DNA from: Evansella tamaricis
GTDB taxonomy: Bacteria; Bacillota; Bacilli; Bacillales; Salisediminibacteriaceae
NCBI RefSeq assembly: GCF_019042215.1
Contig: NZ_JAHQCS010000057.1
Coordinates: forward strand, 1-58,644
DNA: 58,644 nt
Direction: 5' to 3'
Each line of letters opens with the position of its first letter. Position 1 is the first letter of the stretch. The position numbers were made by a program, and so were the translations under genes. This document shows, piece after piece, positions 1 to 7,966 of this stretch. The notes below the pieces were generated by a model that was given only the letters and a program-made list of their open reading frames with translations, did no database searches and was not told where the DNA came from.

Positions 1-40
1 AAAAAAAACTTGGGTGGAATAAATAACACCAAATGAATTT

Positions 41-1670
41 ATGGGTTATAATAGACTTATAAAAGATAAGAGTTGGTGTTTATTTATGCGTACAAAAAAT
101 CGACTAGAAGCTAAAGATTCTAAATACTATAAGCCTGAAATAACTCACTGTCCTAAGTGTAGTGAGAAATTAGTTTATTGCCATCCTGTATGGAGAAAAA
201 CAATTTCAACCTTAGAGGGTGAAGTTAAAGTTATTAACTTGGGTTATCGGTGTGATAACGAAACATGTTCAAATGATACGACCTATCGGTCGGCACAAGC
301 TGAACATATAAGTATGAAACATATTACGTATGGTATGGATGTCATTGCCAATATTGGATATTTGAGATTTCAAGAACATAAAACCCGAACAGAAATTATG
401 GAGATATTAAACGAAAAACAAGTAAAAATCTCTGACAGGCAAGTTCAGAAATTATATGAGAGATATGCATTATTACTTCGTGCAAATGCTAAAGAAAATG
501 CCGAAGGTATTTTAAATCACGTTGTAAAAGAACATGGTGGGATTATTCTTTCCATTGATGGCGTACAGCCAGAGAAAGGAAATGAAACATTATATGTCAT
601 CCGCGAAGTTCTAAGTGGTACAGTCTTAGCAGCGAAAAATCTTAAAAGTAGTGCCTCAACAGAGTTAATGGAGTTAATTAAGCCTGTAATGGATTGGGGA
701 TTTCCGATCCAGGCATTTGTAAGTGACGGACAACAATCTATTCGATTAGCTATCGAAAAATTAGCTCCTACTATTCCTTATCAATACTGCCAGTTCCATT
801 ACTTTAAGGATATTGCCAAACCATTGGTTGAGAAAGACCGCAAATTAAAAACAAATATTAAAAAGAAGCTACGTGGTATACGTGCAGTAGAACGAAAAAT
901 AGATCAAATGGGCACCAAGACACATGAAGCAGAAATAGCTGAGGACTATATCGCAGCTATTCGTTCTGTACTTCTTGATGATGGAAAGCCTCCCTTTGAC
1001 TTACCTGGAATGAGAGTATATGAACGTTCAAAAGCTATAAAGACCTCGATGGAAAAATGTCGAGATAAAAAAGGGGACTACTCTACTTGAAATGCTTATC
1101 AGAATAATCAGTCATTTTGAAGATTTTCAACAAGATTATGAGCTTGTTTGTCGTTGGTATACCAGATTTCAGAGAATCGCTACAATTATGGAGCCTTCTG
1201 ATAATAAAACAAGTAACTGGGTGGAAAAAAGGTTAGGACATTACCTTAATCAGATTAAATCTAGTTTGAAGAATGAGTGTGACAGACCGTTTTTAGAGAA
1301 CTTATTAAATTACAGTAAAGGGTTCTGGAAGGGATTGTTTGCCTGTTATGATAACACTCTTATTCCAAGAACAAACAATGATTTAGAATTGTTTTTTAGA
1401 AGAACCAAGCAGAAACACCGACGGATTACAGGTAGTAGAACATGGAACCGTTACATCATAAGACATGGAGAAAATATTGTATTTGCCGACAACACCAAAC
1501 AGGAAAGCTGTGCATTACAAGCAATACAAAATGTACCATATGATCGCTATCAACAAGAATCGTCCACATGGACGAAACGAATTTCTGAACATACTAAACA
1601 GAGAAGATTTAAGAGAGACCCAAATGCATATTTAATCAACATTGAAAAGAGATGGAGAGAGAACAACTAA
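41..1670 (+). pseudogene. Frameshifted DDE-type insertion-sequence transposase
   Basis: Two adjacent open frames (41-1090 and 1092-1670) read as the front and back of one transposase. The first has a CxxC-type zinc motif near residue 37, a cysteine-rich strand (residues 71-76) and two DDE-type aspartates, in LSIDGVQ and FVSDGQQS. The second carries NNDLELFFRRTKQKHRR, which supplies the likely catalytic glutamate. The frames differ by one base, and the junction at about 1080-1092 ends the first half with a stop, so the gene is probably dead unless the shift is programmed. ATG at 86 is a possible alternative start. The exact IS family is not certain, and the element's left end lies at or beyond the window edge. 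It is outside the prophage, to the left of attL. Confidence 0.75.
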
Positions 1671-1697
1671 CTTATTGTGTTAGTTGTTCCGTCTAAG

Positions 1698-1723
1698 AAA
1701 AAAAAAACACACTAGTAGTGTGT
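1698..1723 (-). terminator. Stranded native terminator of the tRNA operon
   Basis: On the minus strand the palindrome ACACACTA-C-TAGTGTGT is followed by nine T residues, a textbook Rho-independent terminator. It lies about 15 bases beyond the attL copy of the tRNA-Arg 3' end. Before integration it would have ended the minus-strand tRNA operon now cut off 55 kb to the right. Confidence 0.8.
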
Positions 1724-1738
1724 CTCATTCATGTTTAA

Positions 1739-1785
1739 ATTGGCGCGCCCTAGAGGATTCGAACCTCCGACCTACAGTTTAGGAA
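1739..1785. repeat. attL, 47-bp repeat of the tRNA-Arg 3' end
   Basis: This 47-bp stretch is identical to 57288-57334 and contains the T arm, variable loop, anticodon-stem 3' side and encoded CCA of tRNA-Arg (as complement). Identity stops after AGGAA, where phage sequence begins. It is a tRNA fragment, not a working gene. Confidence 0.95.
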
Positions 1786-1901
1786 TCCGATGGTTAAGCT
1801 ATTTTTGAATAAAGTCTGTTTTGATTAATTGTGTTGTATTTGCAATTATTTATGACTGATTTGATAGGTTAGGATAATTTATTTTTAATTCAAGTTAAAT
1901 T

Positions 1902-1923
1902 CTACCCCATTTCTGCCCCATTT
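1902..1923. promoter_or_regulatory. Putative integrase arm-type sites, left arm
   Basis: Two direct copies of CTRCCCCATTT are spaced 11 bp apart. The right arm has the matching pair CCTGCCCCAAT (57179-57200), also 11 bp apart. Paired CTGCCCC repeats at both ends of an integrated element fit arm-type binding sites for the integrase N-terminal domain. This is inferred from position and repetition. Confidence 0.6.
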
Positions 1924-4267
1924 AACAATTAGCTGCTTTTTTTGGTTTCTTCTTATCTGGTGGCGGGGTCATATGGATTACAAATGGAGTTTGTGCTTCA
2001 CCACCTACTCTTAATACATTAATAGCATGATACTTTTTAAGGCTGAGAGCTTCTTCTACTGTGATGGGAGATATCTCCTCTTTAAGGTCCTGGTATGTTT
2101 TCTTTGAAGATGGATAGAGCGTGTAATTGGCACCAGCTGCTTTAATGATCTCTGCAAGATCTCGCGGTATCTGTTCCCATGAGTGGAACATAAACACATA
2201 TTTCATTCTCCAGTATCGAGATTCAACTACCGCATTCTTCCACGTCTTAGCACTCTTTATAAATTGGTGTGGTTCGTCGTAAACAATAGAGAAAGGAAAT
2301 CGATTCTTTTCCTCACGTAATGACATGGCCAGATCTATTTTTGTAGTGATAAGATTAACGATAAGTTGTATCTGAGTTTTATCCAGCTCGGATTTTGGCA
2401 CATCAATGATAATGGCCTGCGGTTTACTCATGAGCTCCACAAAATCAATACCCTCGTCTGTTTCCATACATTGATTTAGATAATCATCACCTAGAATCGT
2501 ATCCATACGGTTATAGATCGGCGCTAATACTTGCCCTCTCTTTCCGTCACTCATATTGCATAGGTCCAGTAACGTGTTTTTGTGCATGGGGTTGTTTAAC
2601 CCCTCAGCTACCTCCTTGGTATACTCTTTATCTTCTAATATCTGAATAATCTCAGATAGTTTGCCAGTCTTCATCCCCATTACTGCAGCACGGATATATC
2701 GAGCCGTTTGTGCTCCGGTACCGTCATCCACAACTGATTCGAAAAAGGATAAAACAGCATTGGCTAGCTTGTTGTTACTGTTATCCGAATGAAACACCTC
2801 GCGCCAGTCTAAGGAAATTGGAGTTTTTCCTACATCAATTTTAACAATCTTATCCTCTGGTAATCCTGCCTCTAGTTGTCTTCTAATCTGATAATCTTTT
2901 GGATCGATTCCAAGGGCACCATACCCAGCATTCACCATCTCGACCATGTGTGTAGCTCCGAATCCTTCCGTCTTACCGGATCCCATGGAGCCTATGACAA
3001 CATGAGGTAAACATAATTCATCATGGTTAGATGTCGGAAAGTAAACAATCTCATTTCCTTCTTTTGTTTCTAGTGTACCTAACTCTAGACCACCTTTTTT
3101 GAGTGTAGATGATACTTTTGTTTCAATGTTCTTATTTACATTTAAAACGTCTTTATATTTCTCTTGTAGCTCCCTAGTCGGCAATTGCGTCATTTTCCCT
3201 ATTTCTCTTACACTAACCAGGTTCACATCAGGGTCATTTAATGTGCGCTGAGATAGCTTAAGATCATTCATTTCCCTTCTGACAGTCTCTTTCCTACCTT
3301 TTAAATTAATCTTCACTGGCTCAAGTTCGTTATCATGACCTATCTCTCCATAAGCGTTAGATAGTGCATTTCCAATAAGTTGTTTTCTTAGGTTATTATC
3401 TGAGTGTGCTGCAACTCTTACTCTGCTCCTGAAAACTCGATCATATAGCTTCTTGGTGGATGGATCCTTACCCACTTTTTGCTCGAACAGGAGTGGCCGG
3501 TCAATGATCTTATTTTCTTTAGCCTTCTCATTATCCTTTTTGTAACCAGCGAATAAGGTATTTTCAAAGGCTGTTATCGTATCTTGAATAAGACTAAATA
3601 CTTCATTCATAAAGCCAATAACTCCACTGGATAAAGCCCTTCCGGCTACCTTAGGAGATAACCGGGCCCTGTGAATCCTTTTACCCTTATCAAGCTTTTC
3701 CTTTGCATATGATGAGATTTTGAGCCACTTATCATGCTCCATGACGTCACTACTAATAGATAAACGAGCGTAATCTCCCTTTTCCATATCCTCTGATACA
3801 CTTAACAGAGTAGCGATAGGAGTAGACTGATCATTGGCATCCGTATTTTGACTAAAGATGTCGTGATCTCGGTACCGTAATTCGTAGATATCTGATTCTG
3901 CAGGGACTTCTAATTCTTTCCGATCCACCTCTTTCATCTTCACCTTCAACTTATTTTCAAAAGTATCCTTTAACTTCTTATGCCATATACTAGTCGTGGA
4001 GAGGTAGAACTGGACCTTATTATTACGGTACACAATGTCGTACCAGATAAGGTCCTTTTCTCGAAAATAGACCTTTTTATTTTCTTTATCAAAAGTTAAT
4101 CGAGATCTAACGCTGCTGTTAACCTCATACATCTTATGGAGCAACCGCCACATCTTTTGATTGGTACCATTTACTACTCCGGTACGAGGGATGATCTCAT
4201 ATGTGATCATTTCATTTTTATTGACCTCAAAGAATTTACGCCACGGTATCACCCGAAGATTATCCAT
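1922..4267 (-). CDS. HerA/TraG-like DNA-translocating ATPase
   Basis: This 781-residue protein has a Walker A motif GSMGSGKT at about residues 426-433 and a Walker B segment FSIVYDEPH at about 659-667, followed by FMFHSWEQIP, an arrangement typical of HerA/FtsK/VirB4-type P-loop ATPases. The N-terminal 400 residues are not recognised. It is the last gene of a minus-strand set with two small membrane proteins, and its first codons overlap the end of the upstream gene (4249). The gene set, next to ParM-like and ParR-like genes, suggests DNA pumping or conjugation-like transfer at the membrane. A role in phage DNA handling is also possible. The integrase arm sites touch its stop codon. Confidence 0.75.
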   Translation of the reverse strand: MDNLRVIPWRKFFEVNKNEMITYEIIPRTGVVNGTNQKMWRLLHKMYEVNSSVRSRLTFDKENKKVYFREKDLIWYDIVYRNNKVQFYLSTTSIWHKKLKDTFENKLKVKMKEVDRKELEVPAESDIYELRYRDHDIFSQNTDANDQSTPIATLLSVSEDMEKGDYARLSISSDVMEHDKWLKISSYAKEKLDKGKRIHRARLSPKVAGRALSSGVIGFMNEVFSLIQDTITAFENTLFAGYKKDNEKAKENKIIDRPLLFEQKVGKDPSTKKLYDRVFRSRVRVAAHSDNNLRKQLIGNALSNAYGEIGHDNELEPVKINLKGRKETVRREMNDLKLSQRTLNDPDVNLVSVREIGKMTQLPTRELQEKYKDVLNVNKNIETKVSSTLKKGGLELGTLETKEGNEIVYFPTSNHDELCLPHVVIGSMGSGKTEGFGATHMVEMVNAGYGALGIDPKDYQIRRQLEAGLPEDKIVKIDVGKTPISLDWREVFHSDNSNNKLANAVLSFFESVVDDGTGAQTARYIRAAVMGMKTGKLSEIIQILEDKEYTKEVAEGLNNPMHKNTLLDLCNMSDGKRGQVLAPIYNRMDTILGDDYLNQCMETDEGIDFVELMSKPQAIIIDVPKSELDKTQIQLIVNLITTKIDLAMSLREEKNRFPFSIVYDEPHQFIKSAKTWKNAVVESRYWRMKYVFMFHSWEQIPRDLAEIIKAAGANYTLYPSSKKTYQDLKEEISPITVEEALSLKKYHAINVLRVGGEAQTPFVIHMTPPPDKKKPKKAANC

Positions 4268-4692
4268 AGGACACCTCCAGTAATAGCAATTCCGTAGTAA
4301 GATAAGAATTTAAACATGCCTGTGACCATCACCGTCACTCCAAATAGGATGGTTACACATGTCAATATCTCTGGAGCTATGCTATATAGTGCTTCATAAG
4401 TCGTAGTTAATCCGTTCCCAATATGATATTGAAGGCTTTCCCACATCGAATCCCAAAAGTTGCTCATCATTTGTCCAGGTATGGTCTCTGTCCCCTCTGG
4501 ATTATAGTTATCTATACTCCCTAAGTTATCCCACCAGTCTTTGATGCTTTGATGCACATCACTTCTGTACTTGTCGTTAAGGATATATGATTCATCATAT
4601 ATTTTTTCGAAAAACCCCTTTTCGTTCGTCACTTGGATTAATGGTTCATAATCGCTTGCGCGTCGAAATGTCATCGTGTAGTGTTCGGCCAC
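4249..4692 (-). CDS. Membrane protein of the ATPase module
   Basis: The 147-residue product is polar for its first 100 residues. It ends in two hydrophobic segments, roughly 108-128 (ILTCVTILFGVTVMVTG) and 132-147. The start is GTG at 4692, with AGAGGGGG eight bases upstream. It overlaps the downstream ATPase gene by 19 bases, so the two are probably made together. No family is recognised. A membrane partner for the HerA-like ATPase is the simplest reading. Confidence 0.65.
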   Translation of the reverse strand: MAEHYTMTFRRASDYEPLIQVTNEKGFFEKIYDESYILNDKYRSDVHQSIKDWWDNLGSIDNYNPEGTETIPGQMMSNFWDSMWESLQYHIGNGLTTTYEALYSIAPEILTCVTILFGVTVMVTGMFKFLSYYGIAITGGVLWIIFG

Positions 4693-4772
4693 GGAAGTTT
4701 CCCCCTCTCATGTTCGTACCATCGACGTAAGATAACGTTTAAACAATAGATCAACATGAGTTTTGTCATCAT
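4671..4772 (-). CDS. 33-aa hypothetical peptide
   Basis: A short ORF begins at ATG 4772 behind a good GGGAGG site eight bases upstream and runs to a TGA inside the next gene. The product MMTKLMLIYCLNVILRRW... has a short hydrophobic start and a basic end. It overlaps the front of the 147-aa membrane protein gene. It may be a real peptide or mainly a translational lead-in to that gene. Confidence 0.4.
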   Translation of the reverse strand: MMTKLMLIYCLNVILRRWYEHERGKLPWPNTTR

Positions 4773-4774
4773 GG

Positions 4775-5164
4775 TTACAACCTCCCGTCAGGAGTAAGAT
4801 CTGCTAGCCAATCTTTTATCTGCAACGAGTGACGGGCGATTAAATACCCACTGGACCCACCTATTAGCATTTCGATTGCTTTTGTCCTGTTACCGAACAT
4901 CCATGATGCGCCAGCAAAAACGATCACACCTACCAGGAGCCAATCAACAATACGGAAAAAGTCTTTTACCACACGATCAAAGGACATCGTGCCATCTTCT
5001 TCAATCGCTTGAGCACCTGCTACTTGAGGTGCTAACACTAGCCAAATTCCTCCGGCCACACTCATAAATTTTAAATCTTTACGGTTTTTCATTTCGGACG
5101 GAAGTGCTCGACGTACATCCCTGTTCATAAACTCGCTGATTGACATAGTTGTAGTTCTTCCCAC
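4775..5164 (-). CDS. Small pilin-like membrane protein
   Basis: The start chosen is GTG at 5164 because GGGAGG lies nine bases upstream; an upstream start at 5206 has no such site. The 129-residue product has a hydrophobic segment ending in VAGAQA, which could be a signal-peptide cleavage region, then the segments IVDWLLVGVIVFAGASW and MLIGGSSGYLIA. A cleavable leader plus two membrane helices resembles VirB2/TrbC-type pilins or other small secretion-channel subunits, but there is no diagnostic motif. It sits directly upstream of the other ATPase-module genes. Confidence 0.5.
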   Translation of the reverse strand: MGRTTTMSISEFMNRDVRRALPSEMKNRKDLKFMSVAGGIWLVLAPQVAGAQAIEEDGTMSFDRVVKDFFRIVDWLLVGVIVFAGASWMFGNRTKAIEMLIGGSSGYLIARHSLQIKDWLADLTPDGRL

Positions 5165-5180
5165 CTTTATAAACCTCCCT

Positions 5181-5369
5181 TTATTCAGATAGCATATATA
5201 AAACATATTGCGTGGCAGTTTCTAGGTTAGATTCTGTTGTTTCAACCCCTCCAAAAAACACATGACCATCTGCGGCAGCATCTAAAGCAAATACAACACT
5301 CTCAAAGATAGTAATACCTACCCCACTATCCTTTTCTTCGTAAGTGATGTAAAAAACTTCATTTTCCAT
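5181..5369 (-). CDS. 62-aa hypothetical protein of the par/transfer module
   Basis: An acidic 62-residue protein with no recognised domain. The ATG at 5369 follows AAGGGAG at a spacing of ten bases. It begins the minus-strand run that leads into the membrane proteins and the ATPase. The space upstream (5370-5432) must hold its promoter because a plus-strand peptide gene starts on the other side. Confidence 0.5.
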   Translation of the reverse strand: MENEVFYITYEEKDSGVGITIFESVVFALDAAADGHVFFGGVETTESNLETATQYVLYMLSE

Positions 5370-5432
5370 ACATAATAAACTCCCTTCTGATCCAAAATAA
5401 GAAAAAACTAATTACAAAGAAGGTGACCGTAC

Positions 5433-5495
5433 ATGTTTATCACTGCATTTATCGTAGGTGCTGCTATTGGTACCGCAACACTTGTATTATTCTAA
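5433..5495 (+). CDS. 20-aa single-helix membrane microprotein (DUF3789-like)
   Basis: The ORF encodes MFITAFIVGAAIGTATLVLF, a single glycine/alanine-rich transmembrane helix. AAGGTGA stands at good distance upstream of the ATG. It resembles the tiny DUF3789-type peptides found on Gram-positive plasmids and phages. It is divergent from the 62-aa gene, and its stop overlaps the 3' end of the ParR candidate on the other strand. Function unknown. Confidence 0.5.
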   Translation: MFITAFIVGAAIGTATLVLF

Positions 5496-5693
5496 AAAGG
5501 AAGACACATCTTCCAAATCATTGTTGTCTACCTGGGGTGCATTCTCCACAATTTGCACTCCATCTTTTTTGTTCATCTCAGCATACAACCATCTTTTTAC
5601 TTGTTTCGAAAAATTAAAGGTGTACGTAAACTCAAATAGTTTTTTCTCCTGCTCATCCTCCAGATTAAAACTCACTAGTCGAGGTTTTCTCAT
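5487..5693 (-). CDS. Ribbon-helix-helix protein, ParR candidate
   Basis: The 68-residue product has a beta strand (RLVSFNLED) and two helices (EQEKKLFEFTYT, FSKQVKRWLYAEM), the layout of a ribbon-helix-helix DNA-binding domain, followed by an acidic tail. It is directly downstream of the ParM-like gene, with a four-base start/stop overlap (5690-5693). By position and size it is the likely centromere-binding adaptor that links the actin filament to DNA, as ParR or AlfB do. It would be expected to bind the iterons at 6579-6629. Confidence 0.6.
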   Translation of the reverse strand: MRKPRLVSFNLEDEQEKKLFEFTYTFNFSKQVKRWLYAEMNKKDGVQIVENAPQVDNNDLEDVSSFLE

Positions 5694-6553
5694 CGGAATA
5701 ACCTCCGGGCAATTTCGTAATTTCCAACAGAGTTTGCAAAAACAGGGTGTAATTCTTTTGACACTAAGTTTTCCGTAGTTATACGCGGTCTAATAATATG
5801 AGTGTTTTGGTAATAGTCCGAAATGACGTTGTACGCCTCAAATGCACTACCGCCACAAATAAATACAACATCATCACGTCTCCACCGTAGTTTTGTTGTA
5901 GCACGGACATTAGCCATCGCCAAATCTTCGATATTAGAAGATACCGTGTTTGTACCGAAGTTAAAGGTATCAGAACCTTTTTTGATTAGCTTACCGTCAT
6001 GGATGGTAATTAAGTTGGATGTTCCACTACCGATGTCGATGATTCTAATTGTAGGATATCGGTCTCTTACTTTCTTAGGGATTGCCCAGTATGCCGATGC
6101 CCCTTCAGCTGCAACACCAACATCAGATATAGTAAATTGTGTGGTGGTTTCATTGATCGTTATTCTGTGGTGACCGATAAGCATTTGTTTGATCTTGGAT
6201 TTTTCCTCATTATTGTGTTTTTTTACTGGCTGGCCAACAATACACTTCACGTTACCGAGGATTTCCTGTTGAGCTAACATGACCAGGATTCTAATTTTGG
6301 CATCGGTGTGAGCTTTCGTATCACCGAACATCGTTGCTGTTTCCCCAAACTCACTAAATTCGTTTTCAAACTGTGCCAGCGTTCCAAAAAAATACTTCCT
6401 TCCTTCGTACTCCACAATTAAATCGTGTGTTCCAAACGTCTCTTCACCAAGTAAATTTTCACTGTACGGTGCAACATCTGAAGGTATCATAAATTCCCCA
6501 TTCGACCCCATTAGCTTACTTTGATAGTTACCTGGATCCACTCCAAAAATCAT
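5690..6553 (-). CDS. ParM/Alp-like actin-family segregation protein
   Basis: The 287-residue protein has the actin-fold signatures GVDPGNYQSK (phosphate 1, residues 4-13), IIDIGSGTSNL (phosphate 2, about 170-180) and ICGGSAFEAYNVI (adenosine, about 233-245). The length matches plasmid ParM, StbA and AlfA proteins. Such proteins form dynamic filaments that separate plasmid copies. It is followed by a small ribbon-helix-helix gene and preceded by an iteron-bearing region, so the locus has the full ParM-ParR-parC layout. A segregation system is odd for an integrated prophage and points to an extrachromosomal stage or plasmid ancestry. Confidence 0.85.
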   Translation of the reverse strand: MIFGVDPGNYQSKLMGSNGEFMIPSDVAPYSENLLGEETFGTHDLIVEYEGRKYFFGTLAQFENEFSEFGETATMFGDTKAHTDAKIRILVMLAQQEILGNVKCIVGQPVKKHNNEEKSKIKQMLIGHHRITINETTTQFTISDVGVAAEGASAYWAIPKKVRDRYPTIRIIDIGSGTSNLITIHDGKLIKKGSDTFNFGTNTVSSNIEDLAMANVRATTKLRWRRDDVVFICGGSAFEAYNVISDYYQNTHIIRPRITTENLVSKELHPVFANSVGNYEIARRLFR

Positions 6554-6578
6554 TGATCATCACTCTCCTTTCTTCGAA

Positions 6579-6629
6579 GTATATACAACCGTATATAAAA
6601 TGTCGGTTCCAAGTTGGAACTGTATATAC
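6579..6629. promoter_or_regulatory. parC-like iteron region and 15-bp dyad
   Basis: Upstream of the ParM-like gene are GTATATAC (6579), GTATATA (6591) and GTATATAC (6622). Between them is a perfect 15-bp dyad GTTCCAAGTTGGAAC (6606-6620). Repeats upstream of parM are where plasmids carry the centromere and autoregulatory operator. The dyad also resembles sites upstream of the XRE gene at 51496 and the integrase. Confidence 0.5.
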
Positions 6630-6760
6630 GATTGTTAATACATATGAGGTAGTGATTGTCTAACTTATCTCGTCCATCGAAAAAAATATTTATTTAGCTT
6701 GGTCTTTTTTTGAAGGAAAAAAGAAATGAGTATAGAAAAGCATTGATAGAGGTGATTGAG

Positions 6761-6982
6761 ATGTCGGTTAGGGGTTATAAATGTAGATTACGAGTGATTT
6801 TAGCGGAGAAGGATATAAGACATGGGGTATTTGCGGAAAAAGTGGGGATAGGATCAAGTACTTTGAGTGCAATTATTAACAGTAAGCGGCTGCCTTCTTT
6901 TGAGTATACATATGCTATTCTGGCAGAACTGGAAATGAAGATCGATGAGGTCTGGGTGATGATAGAGAATGAGGCAAATTAG
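6761..6982 (+). CDS. Small XRE/Cro-type HTH regulator
   Basis: The 73-residue product has a helix-turn-helix of Cro/CI type (GVFAEKVGIGSSTLSAIINS) and little else. ATG at 6761 is preferred over the upstream frame because AGAGGTGA lies five bases before it. It is divergent from the ParM-like operon across the iteron region, so it is a natural candidate for the regulator of that module. A hairpin at 6992-7035 follows it. Confidence 0.7.
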   Translation: MSVRGYKCRLRVILAEKDIRHGVFAEKVGIGSSTLSAIINSKRLPSFEYTYAILAELEMKIDEVWVMIENEAN

Positions 6983-6991
6983 AGGAATCTC

Positions 6992-7035
6992 AAATTTCGC
7001 TACCGCTTGCCTTCGCTACGCTATAAGCGAAATTT
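6992..7035 (+). terminator. Hairpin after the small XRE gene
   Basis: AAATTTCGCT and AGCGAAATTT form a perfect 10-bp stem around a 24-base loop, starting nine bases after the stop codon. The following tail is only weakly T-rich. Confidence 0.45.
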
Positions 7036-7077
7036 TATGATTACTATATTCATACGCGGAACAGAAGACTTTAGAAC

Positions 7078-7099
7078 AAAAAAAGACCCCTAATAGGGG
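7078..7099 (-). terminator. Terminator of the Mrr-like nuclease gene
   Basis: On the minus strand CCCC-TATTA-GGGG is followed by TCTTTTTTT, just after the stop of the gene at 7108. Confidence 0.7.
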
Positions 7100-7107
7100 C
7101 AAATACA

Positions 7108-7722
7108 CTATATGTTCTCTGGGTTGAGTAATTGAATTTGTTCCTTTTCTGTTTGTAGACTCTTGATCCACATATCTACTAACTGAACACCATTAATCAG
7201 TTCAACGTTTATTCCTTCAGCGTACTTCTTTGCATTCTCTGTAAAATCAGACACACTAACAACAATTCCAGCATCAGCACCGTGCTTAACCATATTTGAG
7301 TGTACCTTCGCAATAGGATCAAAGGGTTGGTTGCTTTTTTCACATTTCACTTGTATATAAACCACTTTATCACCGATACGATGTTCAATATCAACACCAT
7401 AATCACCAGACCCAGAAGTTACACAGGCACTCCCACCATACAATCTTTCGTAAATTCTCGCCACAAAATCTTCGAAGTCATGCGGCTCTTCCCTTAGAAA
7501 CATCTCACTTAGCTTTTCATCTATAGGGTTACCTTCCTTGTCATATTCCTTTTTCCTAAATCGACTGTATAAACCCATAGCAAGTGTTCTTCTTACATCT
7601 TGATTTCCTTTAATTTGATCTGAAACCATCGAAAACAGCTTTTTATTCTTGGTATTTACAATCCATAAATGGACTGATGCGACTAACAAAATAATGACAG
7701 CTGCTATTTGTAGTGCTCCCAT
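7108..7722 (-). CDS. Membrane-anchored Mrr-type restriction endonuclease
   Basis: The ATG at 7722 is chosen because GAGGTGATGGAA precedes it at a normal distance; a longer frame upstream lacks a site. The 204-residue protein begins with one transmembrane helix (IAAVIILLVASVHLWIV). Near residue 95 it continues into a PD-(D/E)xK domain: FEDFVARIYERLYG, GDYGVDIEHRIGDK, then VYIQVKCEKS with the catalytic Q-x-K. Mrr_cat proteins cut modified or foreign DNA. The N-terminal helix suggests action at the membrane, for example on incoming DNA. It has its own terminator and neighbours an unrecognised cassette, so it is probably cargo rather than a phage core gene. Confidence 0.75.
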   Translation of the reverse strand: MGALQIAAVIILLVASVHLWIVNTKNKKLFSMVSDQIKGNQDVRRTLAMGLYSRFRKKEYDKEGNPIDEKLSEMFLREEPHDFEDFVARIYERLYGGSACVTSGSGDYGVDIEHRIGDKVVYIQVKCEKSNQPFDPIAKVHSNMVKHGADAGIVVSVSDFTENAKKYAEGINVELINGVQLVDMWIKSLQTEKEQIQLLNPENI

Positions 7723-7966
7723 TTCCATCACCTCAATCACATTATTTTCAAAAAAGTGTTGAAATAAACTGAAAAAGAGATAATAATGAAAAATTTCATA
7801 AAATTTATACTTTTTAGAAGGATTTACCAAGATACTAGAGAATACAAATTATATACATAAAAAAATTGTTGAAAATACAGAAAAAGGCACACATATAATT
7901 GTGGGACTCTTAATAGTACTGCAAAATATATTCTGGATAAACCATTCTATATAGGGGGAGAATATT

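Noticed and set aside
5458-5778. Plus-strand frames opposite the ParR and ParM-like genes
   Set aside because: They are shadows of the minus-strand genes, with no ribosome site and cysteine- and serine-rich translations.
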